A model generated the notes under the pieces. That model was not told the origin of the DNA, did no database searches, and worked only from the letters and a program-made list of their open reading frames with translations. Below, one piece after another: positions 6,337 to 13,166 of a DNA stretch of 13,874 bases (positions are counted from its first letter, which is position 1; every line of letters begins with the position of its first letter). The position numbers and the translations under genes were made by a program. The stretch is from Bacillota bacterium. GTDB taxonomy: Bacteria > Vulcanimicrobiota > JAMDEM01. The stretch is from positions 1 through 13,874 of the forward strand of contig JAMDEM010000105.1 in the NCBI GenBank assembly GCA_023486985.1, in the 5' to 3' direction.

Positions 6337-7411
6337 GGATCTCCGCCCTCCTCTTTCTCCATCTGGCAAATAAATCCAAAAGGATATGACCTACAAGCGC
6401 AGATATCGTACAAATTGTAAGCCATTTAAATCCTTCACTTACGTAATAAAGAATTGTTGAATCTTTCTTAGAAATCACCACATGAATCTTTCCTTTTGCC
6501 ACATTTTCCGTGGGATTTGCGTGGCATTTGCCGCATGTTTTAACAAGATTGTCCCTGTTTACGGAAGAACGGGGATCCGATGATGGCAGGATGTCGTGAA
6601 ACCCGTGGCAGCTGGCACAGTTGGCTACAACCAGATTCCCGTATTTATTTGCAATGCCGTGGAAGCTTTCCCTGTACGTTTCATATTTATTTGCTTCTAT
6701 CCCGTATTTTTTCATAATTTGTTCCTCAGCATGGCATTTGGAACATGTCCCGGGTATTTTTGAGGAAGAAACCGAAGACTGCTGGTTTTTCACCGCCAGA
6801 ATATTGTGCTCGCCGTGGCAGGAAGTGCAGACTGGAACATCTGTGTTTCCCTTAAGCCATGCGCTTCCATGTATTGATTCTTTATATTCGCTGTATATAT
6901 CAAGATGGCATTTGCCGCAGGTGCGGGGAATATTATGAAAACTCACGCTGGATTTCGGATCCGCTGGATTCAGGACATCATGTGAGCCGTGGCAGTCCTG
7001 GCAGGAAGGCGCCTTTGGATTCCCGCTCTTCAGAGCCATCTGATGGACGCTTTCCTTATATTGAGCTGATTTTCTGGAAACAGTTTCAGGCACTATCCCT
7101 TTAACATAATGACAGCGGCCGCATTCAACCTTCTCTGCCTTTTTTTTGTGCGGAATATCAGTAATATAAGTATGGCACTCTGTGCACATTCTGTCGCCGT
7201 GAATTGAGGGTTCAAACTCCCTGGGATTCACATAAAGCGAAGGATAAGCCGCAGCTTTAGCTTTTTTGTTTATATCCGTAGTTCCATGACAGGCAAGACA
7301 GATTTTGTTGTCCTCGACTGATTTTTCCCTAAGAGGGTAGGAATAAACTTGCGCTGTTAAAAACAAAAATAATGCTGAAAAAACTAATAGAAACCTTTTC
7401 AAATACTTCAT
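6290..7411 (-). CDS. 9-haem periplasmic cytochrome c with C-terminal membrane anchor
   Basis: A 373-residue protein with a signal peptide (hydrophobic about 5-20, likely cleaved near residue 24), nine CXXCH motifs (first cysteines at 38, 76, 97, 137, 165, 195, 223, 265 and 293), a transmembrane helix at about 326-349 and a basic cytoplasmic tail. The haems are arranged as three leading motifs and then three di-haem units, each introduced by an S(V/I/F)H segment. Unit-internal CHG(S/E/F)H motifs offer spare histidines as distal ligands. It is first in the leftward operon. The ribosome binding site is weak (TAGATAGG directly before ATG). Its paralogue is the 11-haem protein across the divergent promoter. 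It is probably the periplasmic electron-relay partner of the cytochrome b; together they resemble a split version of the fused c-b protein CbcL of Geobacter. Confidence 0.92.
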   Translation of the reverse strand: MKYLKRFLLVFSALFLFLTAQVYSYPLREKSVEDNKICLACHGTTDINKKAKAAAYPSLYVNPREFEPSIHGDRMCTECHTYITDIPHKKKAEKVECGRCHYVKGIVPETVSRKSAQYKESVHQMALKSGNPKAPSCQDCHGSHDVLNPADPKSSVSFHNIPRTCGKCHLDIYSEYKESIHGSAWLKGNTDVPVCTSCHGEHNILAVKNQQSSVSSSKIPGTCSKCHAEEQIMKKYGIEANKYETYRESFHGIANKYGNLVVANCASCHGFHDILPSSDPRSSVNRDNLVKTCGKCHANPTENVAKGKIHVVISKKDSTILYYVSEGFKWLTICTISALVGHILLDLFARWRKRRAEIRAGREKRTSGKQSEK

Positions 7412-7579
7412 CCTATCTAATTCTTAAGTATTAATTGCATGTGATTCTTAAGGTTTAATTGAACATTTCTTCACAAAGTGTAATTTACCAAAAAACCTAA
7501 AAACCCTCTTTCTTAAAAAATAACTTGGAAAAGGTTTTTTTATTACTTTATAGAATCTTTTCACAAAGTAGAAAAATTT
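7412..7579. promoter_or_regulatory. Divergent control region of the two cytochrome modules
   Basis: This AT-rich spacer of 168 bases drives both modules. Near the leftward start lie two direct repeats, ATTCTTAAGTATTAATTG (7420-7437) and ATTCTTAAGGTTTAATTG (7444-7461), matching at 16 of 18 positions and offset by 24 bases. TTCACAAAGT occurs twice, at 7470-7479 and 7560-7569; the first copy is part of the near-palindrome TTCACAAAGTGTAA. AAAAAACC (7490-7497) and GGTTTTTT (7533-7540) form an inverted pair. For the rightward gene a weak promoter reads TTGGAA (7525-7530), 18 bases, TATAGA (7549-7554). I see no clear leftward promoter. The repeats look like regulator sites, not a known consensus. 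Confidence 0.55.
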
Positions 7580-8878
7580 ATGAAAGAGAATTTCATGAAC
7601 ATAAACAACATTCGCAAAATATTTTTTCCCGCCTTACTCCTTGTTCTATTTTTTGCGGTTTCTTCCCTATCCATTCTGACTGCGCAGAAAAAAAAGACTG
7701 ATAATACACAATGTCTTAGCTGTCACTCAGCGCCGGGATTTACTAAAACCACCCCAAAGGGAGAAAAATCACTTACAGTTAATGAAGCAGACCTGAAATC
7801 TTCCGTTCACAAAAAATTAAAATGCACAAGCTGCCATAGTAATATGCAGCCTGAACACCCCGGAAAGCCTGCACCCGAAGTGAATTGCACACAGTGCCAT
7901 TTTAAGGGAAACAAAGCGGGAGCGCCGGATATAACTCAATATAATGAATATAAAGACAGCGTGCACGGAAAGGGTTTGAAAAAAGGCAGTAAAGATGTGC
8001 CGACCTGCAAGGACTGCCACGGCACTCATAACATAAAATCTCCAAAAGATCCGAAGTCAACGGTTTACCATCTGAATATTCCAGATACCTGCGCAAAATG
8101 CCATGAGGATAAAAAGCTTATAAAAGCAAATAATATGGCGTCAAAAGAATGGGTGGAGCAATATAAGCACAGCGTTCACGGGATTGCACTTACAGAAAAA
8201 GGACTTGTGGTGACCGCAGTCTGCACAAACTGCCATGGGGTTCATACTGTAAAGCCTATTACAAAGGCTGATATACCTGAAGTCTGCGGCAAATGCCACG
8301 AAGGTGTTTATGAAAAATACATGGCAAGCTTTCACGGGCAGGCTCTGAAGAAAGGCATTGCTGAAACGCCGGTCTGCACTGACTGCCACGGCGAACATAA
8401 TATACAGGCTCACACCGAAAAGGGCTCAAAAGTTTTTTCAAAAAATATTCCTGCTACCTGCTCCAGATGCCACGCCGATATAGCAATTGTAAACAAATAC
8501 GGCCTTGATGCCAAAAAATTTGCAAGCTATGAAGACAGTTTTCACGGTATTGCTTTAAAATACGGCGATGTGACTGTGGCTAACTGCGCCAGCTGCCACG
8601 GCTATCACGACATCCTGCCATCCTCGGATCCCCGCTCTTCAATCAGCAAGAATAATATTCCTAAAACCTGCGGCAAATGCCACCCCGGCGTTACGGAAAA
8701 CATTGCAAAAGGAAGCGTGCATGTACAGCCTTCTCCAAAGCACGATAAGGGAGTTTTTTATGTAAGGCTCTTTTACATAGTATTTATCAGCACCTTGATA
8801 ACTTTGTTTGTCCTCTACATAATTTTGGATCTCATCGGGAGAATCCGGAGAAAATCAAGGAAAAACAAAGGTAAGTAA
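7580..8878 (+). CDS. 11-haem periplasmic cytochrome c with C-terminal membrane anchor
   Basis: A 432-residue paralogue of the 9-haem protein. It has a signal or anchor sequence (about 12-34), eleven CXXCH motifs (first cysteines at 45, 82, 103, 143, 171, 215, 236, 266, 294, 336 and 364), a C-terminal transmembrane helix (about 395-418) and a basic tail. The plan is three leading haems plus four di-haem units, one more than the paralogue; the extra unit appears to be the second (C215/C236), which is compressed. The last unit is nearly identical to that of the 9-haem protein around CASCHGYHDILPSSDPRSS. Two ATGs are possible: 7580 has little Shine-Dalgarno match, and the internal ATG at 7595 has AAAGAG upstream, so the mature protein is unaffected but the start is uncertain. 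It is followed 37 bases later by a cytochrome b gene. Confidence 0.92.
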   Translation: MKENFMNINNIRKIFFPALLLVLFFAVSSLSILTAQKKKTDNTQCLSCHSAPGFTKTTPKGEKSLTVNEADLKSSVHKKLKCTSCHSNMQPEHPGKPAPEVNCTQCHFKGNKAGAPDITQYNEYKDSVHGKGLKKGSKDVPTCKDCHGTHNIKSPKDPKSTVYHLNIPDTCAKCHEDKKLIKANNMASKEWVEQYKHSVHGIALTEKGLVVTAVCTNCHGVHTVKPITKADIPEVCGKCHEGVYEKYMASFHGQALKKGIAETPVCTDCHGEHNIQAHTEKGSKVFSKNIPATCSRCHADIAIVNKYGLDAKKFASYEDSFHGIALKYGDVTVANCASCHGYHDILPSSDPRSSISKNNIPKTCGKCHPGVTENIAKGSVHVQPSPKHDKGVFYVRLFYIVFISTLITLFVLYIILDLIGRIRRKSRKNKGK

Positions 8879-8915
8879 TTGAATCAGTTATTTTATAAAG
8901 AAAGCGGCATCTTTC

Positions 8916-9623
8916 GTGAGAAGAAAAAATCATGGCAAAGAATATGAACGTTTAACTCTTAATCAGCGCATTCAGCATATATTCCTTATTTTCAGCTTCA
9001 CCATTCTTGTTCTTACCGGCTTGCCTATATTTCTCCATAATTTTAAGATATTTGATAACGTCGTATCTTCTCAAATTCTCTTTGAATTAAGAGGCTGGCT
9101 TCACAGATTTGCAGCAATTATCCTGATGCTTCTTTGCGTATATCACACTTTTTATATAATTTTTTCCAGGAGAGGGCGGCGGGATTTTATAGAGATGATT
9201 CCCACTGTTAAAGATTTCTATGATGTTTTTCAGTCTGTCGGCTATAATCTTGGACTATCAAAAGAAAAGCCGAAATTCGGCCGCTTCAGCTTTATAAGCA
9301 AATCCGAATACTGGGCGGTTGTCTGGGGATCGGTTGTAATGATATTAACAGGGCTTATGCTATGGTTTCAAAATATATCAATGGCAGTCCTGCCCAAATG
9401 GGTGCTTGACATTTCAAGAGTGATTCACGGCTTTGAAGCTGTTCTTGCCTTCCTGGCAATAATCATCTGGCATCTTTATAATGCTCATCTGAATCCCGAT
9501 GTTTTCCCCATGGACTGGATATGGATTCACGGCAAAATCAGCGAAGAAGACTTGAAGGAACATCATCCCCTGGAGTATGAAAAGATAAAAAAGGAAGAAG
9601 AAAATTTAAAGACGGGGCTTTAA
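8916..9623 (+). CDS. Four-helix cytochrome b subunit (rightward module)
   Basis: A 235-residue membrane cytochrome b, paralogous to the one at 5383-6336 but without its N-terminal tail. The four helices lie at about 20-40, 62-83, 133-152 and 172-190. Candidate haem ligands are H21, H63, H77, H171, H186 and H191. The blocks KFGRFSFISKSEYWAVVWG, IIIWHLYNAHLNPDVFPM and HHPLEYE are shared with the paralogue. The start is GTG at 8916-8918; no in-frame ATG precedes the first helix, and the Shine-Dalgarno match is weak. It follows the 11-haem gene and is presumably its quinone-side partner. The 3' end overlaps the convergent nine-cysteine gene by 18 bases. There is no terminator between them that I can see. 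Confidence 0.88.
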   Translation: MRRKNHGKEYERLTLNQRIQHIFLIFSFTILVLTGLPIFLHNFKIFDNVVSSQILFELRGWLHRFAAIILMLLCVYHTFYIIFSRRGRRDFIEMIPTVKDFYDVFQSVGYNLGLSKEKPKFGRFSFISKSEYWAVVWGSVVMILTGLMLWFQNISMAVLPKWVLDISRVIHGFEAVLAFLAIIIWHLYNAHLNPDVFPMDWIWIHGKISEEDLKEHHPLEYEKIKKEEENLKTGL

Positions 9624-9944
9624 GTTTTCCGAATACTGCACAAAGTGAGGACAATTCTTTGCCGTACATGTTTCAGGCTCCAGGTACTTACGTCCTGTCT
9701 TTGAGCATTTATATCTGGTAACTCCGCCTGTTATATCAAGGGCGGCAAGAAACTGGCAGCGTTCTTTTTTATCTAGCACTTCCCGCACACTGCAGTAAGC
9801 GCAGACCTGCTTCTCGGCATCAACTTCAAAGGTCGGCAAAAAAGCATTGCATCTTTTTGTTACTACCACTCTTTCGCCTCTTGACTGCTTGCAGGGCTTT
9901 AAATAAGGGCAGTCAAAATCTTTTTTTTTCTTCTGGATGAGCAA
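9606..9944 (-). CDS. Small nine-cysteine protein of unknown function
   Basis: A 112-residue basic protein with nine cysteines (12, 18, 32, 48, 51, 63, 80, 93 and 98), including one CX2C pair (C48-A-Y-C51) and a C93-X4-C98-PH ending. It has no signal peptide or membrane helix, so cytoplasmic metal or Fe-S binding is the natural guess. I do not recognise the family. The start is the rare codon TTG at 9942-9944; it is supported by AGAGG seven bases upstream, which lies in the last codons of the preceding gene, whose stop is six bases before this start. The two genes are therefore probably translationally coupled. The far end overlaps the cytochrome b gene tail to tail. Confidence 0.7.
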   Translation of the reverse strand: MLIQKKKKDFDCPYLKPCKQSRGERVVVTKRCNAFLPTFEVDAEKQVCAYCSVREVLDKKERCQFLAALDITGGVTRYKCSKTGRKYLEPETCTAKNCPHFVQYSENLKPRL

Positions 9945-9949
9945 ATCTT

Positions 9950-11461
9950 TTACCTCTGAAGCTGCTTTTTATATTTGTCCCTGAGTTCAAGAAAAATCTT
10001 CTCGGAAATTTCTCCCATGGCAAATCTTTCTTCCAGGGCATTTAACAGCCTTTCAATTTTTTCTCTTTCGCGCATGCTTAAAGAAGAAATCTTTTCTTCC
10101 TTTGATTCACTTAAAGACGGTCTTGCCGGTACAGCCTCCGGCTTTTCCTCAGTTTCATCCCGCTTCTTTGCCTCAGATTCGGTCTTGAATTCGTTTAATT
10201 TAAGCTCTGAGATTTTTACCTGATTTTCATATTCTTCCTGGCTTAAAAAACCTGTAACAAACTGAAGCTTGATCTTTTCAAGATTTTTTAAGACTTCGCT
10301 AATCTGGCGGCTTCTTTTTTTATGTCTTTCTTCCTTGCTTGAAGCGGCCGTTGCGGCAAGAATTTTTATCTTTTCTTCTTCCTTCTTAAGGCGGGTTTCT
10401 TTTCTTTTTGCTTCCAGATCGCTTTTCTTTGATATTGCTTCCAGGGCAATGTCCTTTTGCTGTGCCAGAAGATCCCATCTCTTGGCATCAACGGTAAAAT
10501 GCTCTAAGTTGGAATGAACAATTCTAAACTGATCTTCCTGTTTGAATACAAAGTCAATTTCATCTCCTTCATTGAAGGAAATCCGGTAATCCACATTTAA
10601 TGCCTTCAGCCCGTGCAAATCAACATGATGAATAACCTGATTGTTGAAATCCTTAACCATAATATAAGGCGGCAGGGTGCTGTAAATCATAACTTTCTGC
10701 ATGCCAAGGTGCAGAAGATGGCAATTCTTAGCAAGGGGTATCACATTTTTTTCACCCTCGCTGCTGACAATATACGCTTCCCTCTCTTTCCCTGGAATTT
10801 CAATTAAAACACAGCCGGCGTTGTTAACAAAAAGTTTGCCTATCTCAATATTAGAAAGAGTAAATTCATAAATTACCGTTTCTTCAGGAACATCTATTAT
10901 CGAAACTTTTTTATGTATATCCCTGCCCGACTTACGGCTTTCAACCACAACCATATACGTAAAACTAGAGGAAATTTCCCATCGAAAAGGCTCGCTCAAT
11001 CTTCTGTCTCCGATGAATTTATAAAAGATAAAATTCCTGCTTGTGACAATGTCATAAAAAATTATTTCATAAAGAGCTGCATTTTTCTCCACCGGGACAG
11101 CCGAAAGAAGCTGGAAAATTTTCTCAGAAAGACGGCTCTGGAGGGTAATTTTTTCTATGCAAAGCGAGTTTCCATGATTATTGAACCTTATCTTTTCAAG
11201 TTTTGAAGAAGTTTGATCAAGGCTACCGCTGTTAAAAGCTTCAACAGGCTTTTTCGGCTCTTCCAGAGAGGGTTTGCAAACAAAAATCTCCCCGGATGAC
11301 TTTATAGCAGCAATGCCGTTGTTTCCCACGCCAATCACTTCAGCATCTTCGCTTCTTTTGGTTCTTGCCCATATTGTTCTCTCATCCCGCAAAAGAGAGA
11401 TATTTTCTTTATCTTCTGCAATAAAATAGCGGGAATTCGGGCTTACATAAAAGGACGGCAT
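9950..11461 (-). CDS. Unrecognised protein: beta-rich N-terminal region plus SHOCT-like hairpins
   Basis: A 503-residue protein without signal peptide. The start is ATG at 11459-11461, with AGGAG seven bases upstream; an adjacent TTG would add one residue. Residues 1-325 are rich in short beta-strand patterns of the kind seen in propeller proteins (for example NSRYFIAEDKENISLL near 9-24, and repeated hydrophobic-strand phrases), but no clean WD or kelch repeat is visible. Residues 330-385 form a highly charged, probably coiled-coil helix. Two short helical hairpins follow, at about 389-424 and 467-500, each with a G-(F/E)-(L/I)-S turn; they resemble SHOCT domains, small oligomerisation or membrane-association modules. 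A spacer rich in E, K and P separates them. Function unknown; it is probably co-transcribed with the nine-cysteine gene. The assignments are by eye. Confidence 0.75.
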   Translation of the reverse strand: MPSFYVSPNSRYFIAEDKENISLLRDERTIWARTKRSEDAEVIGVGNNGIAAIKSSGEIFVCKPSLEEPKKPVEAFNSGSLDQTSSKLEKIRFNNHGNSLCIEKITLQSRLSEKIFQLLSAVPVEKNAALYEIIFYDIVTSRNFIFYKFIGDRRLSEPFRWEISSSFTYMVVVESRKSGRDIHKKVSIIDVPEETVIYEFTLSNIEIGKLFVNNAGCVLIEIPGKEREAYIVSSEGEKNVIPLAKNCHLLHLGMQKVMIYSTLPPYIMVKDFNNQVIHHVDLHGLKALNVDYRISFNEGDEIDFVFKQEDQFRIVHSNLEHFTVDAKRWDLLAQQKDIALEAISKKSDLEAKRKETRLKKEEEKIKILAATAASSKEERHKKRSRQISEVLKNLEKIKLQFVTGFLSQEEYENQVKISELKLNEFKTESEAKKRDETEEKPEAVPARPSLSESKEEKISSLSMREREKIERLLNALEERFAMGEISEKIFLELRDKYKKQLQR

Positions 11462-11464
11462 CAA

Positions 11465-11925
11465 ATTTCTCCTGTCATTAATGTTTCTAAACTTATTCTA
11501 TAAGAAAACATCGCTTCCTTCAAGACCGGCGAATTGCTCTGCCTAAATGCATACTCCGCTCAAAGGAGCCGGTGATTCCGATGATTGGAGCCGCCTCCCA
11601 AGCTGAGCAAACCATGACCTCCTAAATTTTAACATACCCGGCTCCAATCAATCAAGAATTTTCTGTTTTTCCCGCATGGAACCTCCTTTCATTTTAAATC
11701 CTCAAAGTTATAATAAATTCCAGAAAAAATTACAGAGTGAATTATGCCCTTTTAATGCTATAAAGGCATTAGGAGGTGCAGGATGATAGGAGGAGCAATG
11801 GCTACGACAATAATGACACTCTGGGAAAGGCATAAAAACAAGACAAAGATAGCAGAATTAAGCGGGCTTCCTCAAATATTTTATTGGCTGCGACCTCACC
11901 CTTGCCCTCTCAATGAGAGTTTACA
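11465..11925. other. Intergenic stretch with hairpins and a transposase-like gene fragment
   Basis: About 460 bases between the SHOCT-like operon and the esterase. It contains a possible leftward -10 element (TATAGAAT, minus strand, 11495-11502), the competing hairpins at 11565-11650, and a TATAAT at 11710-11715 on the plus strand without a good -35. Further on there is a hairpin formed by ATGCC and GGCAT at about 11744-11769. The truncated coding sequence at 11783-11929 overlaps its right end. Confidence 0.5.
11565..11650. repeat. Competing inverted repeats around GGAGCCGG
   Basis: CGGCTCCAATCA (11639-11650) is the exact complement of TGATTGGAGCCG (11582-11593). Its first part, as CCGGCTCC (11638-11645), is also the exact complement of GGAGCCGG (11565-11572). 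One right arm can therefore pair with either of two left arms. The loop holds no gene. Alternative pairing recalls attenuators or decayed element ends; which of these applies is unclear. Confidence 0.45.
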
Positions 11926-11929
11926 TTAA
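11783..11929 (+). pseudogene. Truncated IS21-type transposase start (probable remnant)
   Basis: Two in-frame ATGs (11783 and 11798), each with its own AGGAGG, open a frame of 43-48 residues. It reads MATTIMTLWERHKNKTKIAELSGL and then loses resemblance. That phrase fits the N-terminal helix-turn-helix of IS21-family IstA transposases, which have the pattern LxxxGxSKxxIAxxxGxxxxTV. After SGL the frame runs into a CCTCACCCTTGCCCTCTC-type intergenic repeat (from about 11893) and stops, overlapping the end of the esterase gene. No terminal inverted repeats or istB are present. The family call rests on a short stretch recalled from memory. Confidence 0.4.
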
Positions 11930-12633
11930 ACAAACTTTCTTATCTGCTGTTCCCACCAGTACCAGTGGTGGTCTGCCCCGCCCCATACATCAAGAACATG
12001 GGAAATTCCCTTTGCATTCAATATGTTTGACAATCTGAAGTTTTCCTCTTTAAGAAAATCATTCTCCCCGGTCACAAGAATTATCTTCATCCGGCGGAAT
12101 AACTCAAGCAGTTTTTCATCATCCATGTTGGGCATGAAATCCATGGGGCTGTTGAAATAACAATCAATATCAAAGTAACCGTCAAGATAAGGCCTGATAT
12201 CAAAAACGCCGCTCAGTGAAATAACCTTGCTTATAACATCAGGATGCCTGAAGGCAAAATTCACTGCATGAAATCCGCCGAAGCTGCACCCCGTGGTGCA
12301 GATATAGGGATTACCTGTCCTATCAATAATGAAAGGTATTACTTCTTCAAGGATATATTTATCGTAAAGAAGATGCTTTTTAATCCTGGCACGGGGCTCA
12401 GCCATATAATTGTACCAGCTTTCAGTATCAAAGCTGTCAACGCAGGTCAACTGAACCCAGCCATTCTCAATATGCCAGGAAAGTGCCTGTACCATTGAAC
12501 TGTTTTCATACTCATAAAATCTTCCCATGGAGGTTGGAAAAACAAGAAAATTCTGACCATGTTCTCCAAAGGTCAGAATTTCCATGTCGCGGTTTAAAGA
12601 AGGGCTGTAATTTTTATGATACTCTCTCTTCAT
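11926..12633 (-). CDS. Alpha/beta-hydrolase, putative esterase family
   Basis: A 235-residue cytoplasmic alpha/beta-hydrolase. The nucleophile elbow GCSFGG (115-120) gives S117. The likely acid is D192 in TGENDF and the likely histidine is H222 or H223 in ADHHWYWW. This spacing and the N-terminal phrase VFPTSMGRFYEYEN match esterases related to the D-family putative esterase group (PF00756). The substrate is unknown. Its ATG starts two bases after the upstream stop (TAG-TA-ATG) and I find no Shine-Dalgarno sequence, so translation probably depends on reinitiation from the upstream gene. Its 3' end meets the transposase-like remnant. No lipid or sugar pathway genes are nearby to indicate a substrate. 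Confidence 0.85.
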   Translation of the reverse strand: MKREYHKNYSPSLNRDMEILTFGEHGQNFLVFPTSMGRFYEYENSSMVQALSWHIENGWVQLTCVDSFDTESWYNYMAEPRARIKKHLLYDKYILEEVIPFIIDRTGNPYICTTGCSFGGFHAVNFAFRHPDVISKVISLSGVFDIRPYLDGYFDIDCYFNSPMDFMPNMDDEKLLELFRRMKIILVTGENDFLKEENFRLSNILNAKGISHVLDVWGGADHHWYWWEQQIRKFV

Positions 12634-12635
12634 TA

Positions 12636-13088
12636 CTAGGATTTATAAACGCTTATCATTATTACTTTCTTATTTTTTATAAGAAAAGCTATCCCCTTTT
12701 TCAAGTAATTAATCTGGTACGCCTCGGGCCTGTCCTGGTTTATTTTAAAATTCCTGCCAAATGCTTTCATGACTGATTCCTCGCTGCTTCCAACTTTTAT
12801 GCCTTCCTTTGTGTAATATGCAGCGTTGCTTGTGTTTATGCTTACTACATTATCTCCCTGAACATTTAAAATAATCCCGTATTTGGCAAGATAAGAAACC
12901 TGCATTATGCCGCCGCCTAAATTGCTTACCCCGCCGGCTCTTCCAAGTGCTTTAGAAACATCGAACATATTCATTCCGATTGTAAACCAGCCTACCCTCT
13001 GGGAAGGAACTATTAAATTGTCTGCGGCAAATGCCTGAAAAATGAGGGCAGTCAGTAAAACGATTAGAACTGCAAATACCTTTTTCAT
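12636..13088 (-). CDS. Small exported protein with two related halves
   Basis: A 150-residue protein. I use the ATG at 13086-13088, supported by GGAGG upstream, instead of a 12-residue longer frame. A clear signal peptide (hydrophobic about 5-18, cleavage after AFA near residue 21) directs export. The mature part seems to hold two copies of one pattern: a glycine-led turn with a following helix ending in LG or FG, then strands (RVGWFTIGMNMFDVSKALG at 31-49 and GIKVGSSEESVMKAFG near 96-111, then YQINYLKKGIAFLIKNKKV). This recalls the SmpA/BamE-like fold with a G-M-x-x-x-D/E-V turn, but is not a firm match. No lipobox cysteine is visible. The gene is coupled to the esterase; the partnership is unexplained. 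Confidence 0.7.
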   Translation of the reverse strand: MKKVFAVLIVLLTALIFQAFAADNLIVPSQRVGWFTIGMNMFDVSKALGRAGGVSNLGGGIMQVSYLAKYGIILNVQGDNVVSINTSNAAYYTKEGIKVGSSEESVMKAFGRNFKINQDRPEAYQINYLKKGIAFLIKNKKVIMISVYKS

Positions 13089-13118
13089 CCTGCCTCCAAA
13101 AGATGTTTTCTTTCGTAC

Positions 13119-13154
13119 CCTCACCCCATCCCTCTGCCCAAAGGGGAGAGGGGG
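13119..13154. repeat. CCCTCACCCC-type intergenic palindrome
   Basis: CCCTCACCCCATCCCTCT followed by GCCCAAAGGGGAGAGGG. The arms CCCTCT-g-CCC and GGG-g-AGAGGG (13130-13152) fold into a hairpin with one mismatch. It lies between the protease stop and the small exported protein. A shorter relative begins near 11893. I recognise this as the common GC-rich palindromic repeat of many bacterial genomes; with no U-run it is not a good terminator. Confidence 0.65.
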
Positions 13155-13166
13155 AAGCGTTTTCTT

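Noticed and set aside
6337..6369. TTG at 6369 as start of the leftward cytochrome b
   Set aside because: The GTG at 6336 has a much better placed AGGAGG; the TTG would only lengthen the overlap.
13119..13154. GC-rich palindrome as terminator of the protease gene
   Set aside because: There is a good stem but no U-run, and it matches a common dispersed repeat.
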